Below are positions 59,409 through 64,000 of a DNA stretch of 64,000 nt, piece by piece. The DNA lies in contig JBNJGL010000003.1 of the NCBI GenBank assembly GCA_051747745.1, forward strand, positions 1 to 64,000, written 5' to 3'. The stretch is from QPJE01 sp051747745. GTDB taxonomy: Bacteria; Bacillota; Halanaerobiia; Halanaerobiales; Halanaerobiaceae. The translations under genes were made by a program, and so were the position numbers. Positions within the stretch are counted from its first letter, which is position 1; each line of letters starts with the position of its first letter. The notes under the pieces are model-generated. The model worked only from the letters and a program-made list of their open reading frames with translations, did not search any database and was not told where the DNA came from.

Positions 59409-62400
59409 TTATTCTGCAGAATCTTCTACATCACTTAACTTACTGGCTAGATCCTCAAAAACAACACCATCTTCATTGACAACCTCAATATTGCGGTAAT
59501 ATTTCATCCCTGTTCCAGCTGGAATAAGCTGACCGATTATTACATTTTCTTTTAACCCTAATAATGGATCCACTTTTCCTTCCAGTGATGCTTCTGTTAA
59601 AACTCTGGTTGTTTCCTGGAAAGAAGCAGCTGACAGAAAACTGTCTGTCGCGAGTGAAGCTTTGGTAATTCCCAGCAATTCTGGTTTTGCCTTGGCCGGT
59701 TCCATATTATTTTTAGCCATTTTTCTATTGCTATTTCGGTAATTATATCTGTTAATTAAACTGCCCGGCAGAAATTCTGTGTCACCAGAATTTGTAATCT
59801 TAAGCTTTTTCATCATCTGTCTAATTATAACTTCAATATGTTTGTCATTTATCTCTACACCCTGTGAACGGTAAACATTCTGAACTTCTTCCAGAAGATA
59901 ATTTTGAACTGCTTTTTCACCTTTTACCTTTAACAGTACATTTGGATCCAGCGGACCTTCTGTAAGTTTATCTCCGGCAGTCACATGCTGATCATTTTTT
60001 ACAATCATTTTTGATCCATATGGAATTTTATATGTCTTCTTCTTCCCATCATCATTTTCTATTACAACTCGTTTGGAGTTTTTCTTTTCGACAATTGTTA
60101 CATAGCCTTCTCTTTCTGTCATTATAGCCTGACCTTTTGGAGTTCTACCTTCAAAAAGTTCTTCAACTCTCGGCAGACCCTGAGTGATATCATCACCGGC
60201 AACTCCACCTGTGTGGAAGGTACGCATTGTAAGCTGTGTTCCCGGTTCACCAATAGATTGAGCAGCTATAATACCAATAGATTCTCCAATACCTACTATT
60301 TCATTTGTAGCCAGGTTCCTGCCATAACATTTTCTGCAGACCCCATGTTTTGCTTCACAGGTAAGCACTGAACGGATTTTTACTTTTTCAATTCCTGCAG
60401 CATCTATCTTTTTCATCATTTTTCTGTTAATCATTACATTATTTTCAACAATGACTTCTCCAGTATCAGGATCCACTATTTCTTCAGCAGTTACTCTACC
60501 AATACATCTTTCTGCAAGTGTTTCAACTGCTTCAGATCCTTTACCACCAATAGATTCTACATAAATTCCTTCTTCAGTTCCACAGTCATCCTCACGTACT
60601 ATAACATCCTGAGAAACATCAACAAGCCTTCTTGTTAAATAACCTGAATCAGCTGTTCTCAGTGCAGTATCAGCAAGACCTTTTCTGGCTCCGTGTGTGG
60701 ATAAGAAATATTCTAAAACATCAAGACCTTCACGGAAACTGGATTTAATTGGAACATCAATAATACGTCCGGAAGGATCTGCCATCAGACCTCTCATACC
60801 TGCAAGCTGGGAAATCTGTGATGTATTACCACGGGCACCGGAGATAGCCATAATATAAATATTATTGCTCTCATCCAGGTTATCAAGCAGAGCATCTGTT
60901 ACCTCATCTTTAGTGTTATTCCAGATATCAACAACTTTTTGATATCTTTCATTTTCGGTAATAGCTCCTCGACGGTAGTGCTTTTCTATTTCGTGTACAT
61001 CATCTTCAGCTCTTTTTACGATTTCGCCTTTGATAGGAGGTATTTCCGCATCAGATACAGCGATTGTAATACCCGATCTTGTCGCAAAGTCATATCCAAG
61101 TGATTTTATTTTATCCAGTGTTTTAGCTGTTTTATCATTACCTACCAGTTCATAAAGATCTGCAATTAAATCTCCCAATTTGCCTTTATCAATTCTCTCA
61201 TTTATATAATCCATTTCCTGTGGAAACGATTCGTTAAATATAATACGGCCGATAGTTGTTTCTATTATTTCTCCATCCAGTCTAACTTTAACCGGTGACT
61301 GTAGGTGTACTTTATCCGTATCATATGCTTTAATTGCTTCATGACTATTTGAAAATATTTTGCCTTCACCTTTCATCCCCGACTTTCTGGTTGTCAAATA
61401 AAATATTCCCAGAACCATGTCCTGTGTGGGGATTGTGATTGGACTTCCATCTGAAGGTGTAAGCAGATTTGTGGTTGAAAGCATCAGCAGTCGAGCTTCT
61501 GTCTGCGCTTCTGCAGATAGAGGCAGATGTACTGCCATCTGATCACCATCAAAGTCGGCATTATATGCTGTACATACAAGAGGATGCAGTTTTATAGCTT
61601 TACCCTCTACCAGTACCGGTTCAAAAGCCTGTATACCCAGACGGTGCAGAGTTGGTGCTCTATTGAGAAGTACTGGATGATCTTTAATCGCTTCTTCTAA
61701 AATTCCCCAGACTTCATCATCAACCTGTTCCACCATTCTTTTTGCATTTTTTATATTATGTGCAAATCCCTTATCAACAAGACCTTTCATTACAAAAGGT
61801 TTAAAGAGTTCTAACGCCATTTTTTTTGGTAATCCACACTGATGCATTTTTAGTTCTGGCCCTACTACAATAACAGAACGACCCGAATAATCAACACGCT
61901 TACCCAGCAGATTCTGACGGAAGCGGCCCTGTTTACCTTTTAGCATATCACTTAAAGACTTGAGGGGTCTGTTTCCAGCACCGGTTACAGGTCTTCCTCT
62001 TCGTCCATTATCTATCAGTGCATCTACTGCTTCCTGGAGCATTCTTTTTTCATTTCTAATAATAATTTCTGGTGCGCCAAGATCAAGCAGTCTTTTAAGT
62101 CGATTGTTTCTATTTATTACTCTTCTATACAAGTCATTTAAATCCGAAGTTGCAAAACGACCACCATCCAGCTGTACCATCGGTCTCAGATCAGGTGGAA
62201 TAACAGGTACAACTTCCAGCACAAGATTTGAAGGAGAAAGTCCTGATTCTTCAAGTCCTCCCATTACTTCAAGTCTTCTAACAGCACGTTTTTTTCTCTG
62301 TCCTGTTGCATCTTTAACTTCTTTTTTAAGTTCTTTAACTTCTTTTTTCACATCTATTTTACCGAGAAGTTCTTTGATAGCTTCAGCACCCATAGCTGCT

Positions 62401-62900
62401 TTAAAACTATTCCCAAATTTACTTCTTGCTTCTCGATATTCACTTTCCGGCAGAAGCTGCTTCTCAGACAGCGGTGTATCTCCTGGATCGGTGACTATAT
62501 AATGAACAAAGTATATAACTTTTTCCAGTGCTCTGGGTGACATATCCATAATCAAACCCAGACGGCTGGGGATACCTTTGAAAAACCAAATGTGCGTACA
62601 TGGTGCAGCAAGTTCAATATGTCCCATCCGTTCTCTTCTAACTTTAGATCTGGTCACTTCAACTCCACAGCGGTCACATACAACACCCTTGTAGCGGACC
62701 CGCTTATATTTGCCACAGTGGCACTCATAGTCTTTGGTAGGCCCAAAAATCTTTTCACAGAACAAACCATCTTTTTCTGGTTTGAGTGTGCGATAATTTA
62801 TAGTTTCGGGTTTTTTTACTTCACCTCTCGACCAGTCACGAATCTGTTCTGGAGAAGCAACTCCGATCCTCATTGAATCGAAATTATTCACATTTAACAA
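59409..62900 (-). CDS. rpoC: RNA polymerase beta-prime subunit
   Basis: 1163 residues. N-terminal zinc ribbon CHCGKYKRVRYKGVVCDRC, the catalytic Mg-binding YNADFDGDQMAVH, the rudder and bridge-helix regions, a second Cys4 zinc site (CEAKHGVCRKCYGRNLA) and the trigger-loop segment GEPGTQLTMRTFHTGG. Like other Firmicute forms it lacks large lineage insertions. TTG start, five bases after GGGGAGA. It follows rpoB by 26 bases. Confidence 0.99.
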   Translation of the reverse strand: MLNVNNFDSMRIGVASPEQIRDWSRGEVKKPETINYRTLKPEKDGLFCEKIFGPTKDYECHCGKYKRVRYKGVVCDRCGVEVTRSKVRRERMGHIELAAPCTHIWFFKGIPSRLGLIMDMSPRALEKVIYFVHYIVTDPGDTPLSEKQLLPESEYREARSKFGNSFKAAMGAEAIKELLGKIDVKKEVKELKKEVKDATGQRKKRAVRRLEVMGGLEESGLSPSNLVLEVVPVIPPDLRPMVQLDGGRFATSDLNDLYRRVINRNNRLKRLLDLGAPEIIIRNEKRMLQEAVDALIDNGRRGRPVTGAGNRPLKSLSDMLKGKQGRFRQNLLGKRVDYSGRSVIVVGPELKMHQCGLPKKMALELFKPFVMKGLVDKGFAHNIKNAKRMVEQVDDEVWGILEEAIKDHPVLLNRAPTLHRLGIQAFEPVLVEGKAIKLHPLVCTAYNADFDGDQMAVHLPLSAEAQTEARLLMLSTTNLLTPSDGSPITIPTQDMVLGIFYLTTRKSGMKGEGKIFSNSHEAIKAYDTDKVHLQSPVKVRLDGEIIETTIGRIIFNESFPQEMDYINERIDKGKLGDLIADLYELVGNDKTAKTLDKIKSLGYDFATRSGITIAVSDAEIPPIKGEIVKRAEDDVHEIEKHYRRGAITENERYQKVVDIWNNTKDEVTDALLDNLDESNNIYIMAISGARGNTSQISQLAGMRGLMADPSGRIIDVPIKSSFREGLDVLEYFLSTHGARKGLADTALRTADSGYLTRRLVDVSQDVIVREDDCGTEEGIYVESIGGKGSEAVETLAERCIGRVTAEEIVDPDTGEVIVENNVMINRKMMKKIDAAGIEKVKIRSVLTCEAKHGVCRKCYGRNLATNEIVGIGESIGIIAAQSIGEPGTQLTMRTFHTGGVAGDDITQGLPRVEELFEGRTPKGQAIMTEREGYVTIVEKKNSKRVVIENDDGKKKTYKIPYGSKMIVKNDQHVTAGDKLTEGPLDPNVLLKVKGEKAVQNYLLEEVQNVYRSQGVEINDKHIEVIIRQMMKKLKITNSGDTEFLPGSLINRYNYRNSNRKMAKNNMEPAKAKPELLGITKASLATDSFLSAASFQETTRVLTEASLEGKVDPLLGLKENVIIGQLIPAGTGMKYYRNIEVVNEDGVVFEDLASKLSDVEDSAE

Positions 62901-62926
62901 GGGTCTCTCCCCTTTCTATAATGTAA

Positions 62927-64000
62927 TTATTCGTCATCATCATCTTCATCACGATTAAGTTTTAAGTCTGTATCAAGTCCAAGTTTTTTAGCAGTTTCAG
63001 CCATTTCATCTTCATTTTCTGCAACCTGAAGTTCTTCTTCATCTTCAGTAAATATTCTTGCATCTAAACCAAGACTCTGCATTTCTTTTATCAGTACTTT
63101 AAATGATTCTGGAATACCTGGCTCAGGTACATTTTCTCCTTTGACAATAGCCTCATATGTTTTTACTCTTCCCACAACATCATCAGATTTTACAGTCAGC
63201 ATTTCCTGAAGAGTATAAGCAGCTCCATATGCTTCCAGAGCCCAGACTTCCATCTCTCCAAAACGCTGTCCTCCAAATTGAGCTTTACCACCAAGAGGCT
63301 GCTGTGTAACAAGAGAATATGGGCCTGTTGATCTGGCGTGTATTTTATCATCAACCAGGTGATGAAGTTTTAAAATATACATAACTCCAACAGTTACTCT
63401 ATTTTCAAATCTTTTACCGGTTCTTCCATCATAAAGCACGGTTTTACCATCCCGACTGAGTTCAGCTTTTTCCAGAATATCTTCAACCTCTGTTTCAGTA
63501 GCACCATTAAATACAGGTGTTTCTACATGAATACCAAGAGACCTTGCAGCCATTCCCAGATGAGTTTCAAGCACCTGTCCAATATTCATACGTGATGGTA
63601 CGCCAAGAGGATTGAGTACAATTTCTACAGGTTCACCGTTTGGCAAAAACGGCATATCTTCTTCAGGTAGAATCCTGGAAATTACACCTTTATTACCATG
63701 GCGGCCTGCCATTTTATCTCCAACAGATATCTTTTTCTTGTTGGCAATATAAACTCTGACCAGTTTATTTACACCTGGTTTGAGTTCATCTCCCTGTTCA
63801 CGCGAAAATACTTTTACATCTACAACTATTCCTTCTTCACCGTGAGGAACTTTTAAAGAAGTATCTCTAACTTCTCTTGCTTTTTCTCCAAAAATAGCTC
63901 TTAAAAGTCTTTCTTCAGCAGAAAGCTCTGTTTCTCCCTTTGGAGTAACTTTTCCAACAAGAATATCTCCTTCTTTTACTTCGGCACCAATTCTTATGAT
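62927..64000 (-). CDS. rpoB: RNA polymerase beta subunit, C-terminal part (cut by window edge)
   Basis: The last 357 or so codons of rpoB; the frame is open through position 64000, so the 5' two-thirds lies outside the window. Visible are KVTPKGETELSAEERLLRAIFG, the catalytic-region KMAGRHGNKGVIS, PFLPNGEPVEIVLNPLGVPSRMN (split) and GGKAQFGGQRFGEMEVWALEA. The tail is acidic (NRDEDDDDE). It forms the polymerase core with rpoC directly downstream. Confidence 0.98.
   Translation of the reverse strand: MIRIGAEVKEGDILVGKVTPKGETELSAEERLLRAIFGEKAREVRDTSLKVPHGEEGIVVDVKVFSREQGDELKPGVNKLVRVYIANKKKISVGDKMAGRHGNKGVISRILPEEDMPFLPNGEPVEIVLNPLGVPSRMNIGQVLETHLGMAARSLGIHVETPVFNGATETEVEDILEKAELSRDGKTVLYDGRTGKRFENRVTVGVMYILKLHHLVDDKIHARSTGPYSLVTQQPLGGKAQFGGQRFGEMEVWALEAYGAAYTLQEMLTVKSDDVVGRVKTYEAIVKGENVPEPGIPESFKVLIKEMQSLGLDARIFTEDEEELQVAENEDEMAETAKKLGLDTDLKLNRDEDDDDE

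Noticed and set aside
61960..62502. Plus-strand frame of 180 codons opposite rpoC
   Set aside because: Serine-rich antisense shadow of a highly conserved gene; no start signal or recognisable domain.
1..64000. CRISPR arrays, insertion sequences, prophage or rRNA genes
   Set aside because: No regularly spaced repeats, transposase or phage genes, and no rRNA segments were found in any part of the window.

Overview
The window looks like chromosomal DNA from a low-GC, anaerobic, fermentative Firmicute of the Halanaerobiales type. This is inferred from the Firmicute gene order of the ribosomal operons, CIRCE-controlled groESL, the glmS ribozyme, the NAD-linked multisubunit [FeFe] hydrogenase, the AT-rich sigma-A promoters and the rather acidic proteins. 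No 16S gene is present, so the genus is not proven. All but one of about 80 genes lie on the minus strand, so the window is read from high to low coordinates. There is no prophage, insertion sequence, tRNA gene or CRISPR array.

From high to low coordinates: rpoB (cut by the window edge) and rpoC; a consensus promoter followed by an L7Ae-like protein, rpsL, rpsG, fusA and tuf; a terminator-like hairpin; then the S10-spc-alpha cluster rpsJ to rplQ, including secY, adk, map, a KOW-domain protein, infA and rpmJ. rpmD (L30) is missing from its usual place. ecfA1-ecfA2-ecfT, truA, rplM and rpsI follow. Next come the three AmmeMemoRadiSam genes, one isolated plus-strand membrane protein, and the cell-wall and c-di-AMP operon cdaA-cdaR-glmM-glmS with a glmS ribozyme before glmS.

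An operon of acpS, nnrDE, dcd and an SF1 helicase with an N-terminal DbpA-type RNA-binding domain leads to a MazEF toxin-antitoxin locus. Beside mazEF is a 49-codon gene with its own promoter and terminator. It encodes only the MazF-contacting tail motif of a MazE antitoxin. A 100-N assembly gap separates it from mazEF; the gap is flanked on both sides by the same 25 bases and is probably not a real gap.

The centre of the window is a ten-gene hydrogenase operon (21036 to 12798) behind a perfect sigma-A promoter and a Rex-like palindrome. The promoter-proximal half encodes regulatory or sensory proteins: two DRTGG proteins, an RsbW-like ATPase, an H-cluster protein lacking the proton-transfer cysteine, and a PHP protein. 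The distal half encodes the NuoE-like, ATPase, thioredoxin-like ferredoxin, NuoF-like and HydA subunits. Below it lie proBAC, tsaE-tsaB-rimI-tsaD (tRNA t6A synthesis), a radical SAM-PDZ-DUF512-like fusion, groES-groEL under CIRCE control, and ubiD-ubiA-ubiX.

The best candidates for undescribed biology are the orphan mini-antitoxin next to mazEF, the sensory module built into the hydrogenase operon, the AmmeMemoRadiSam trio, and the unexplained 170-base spacer between rpsH and rplF.
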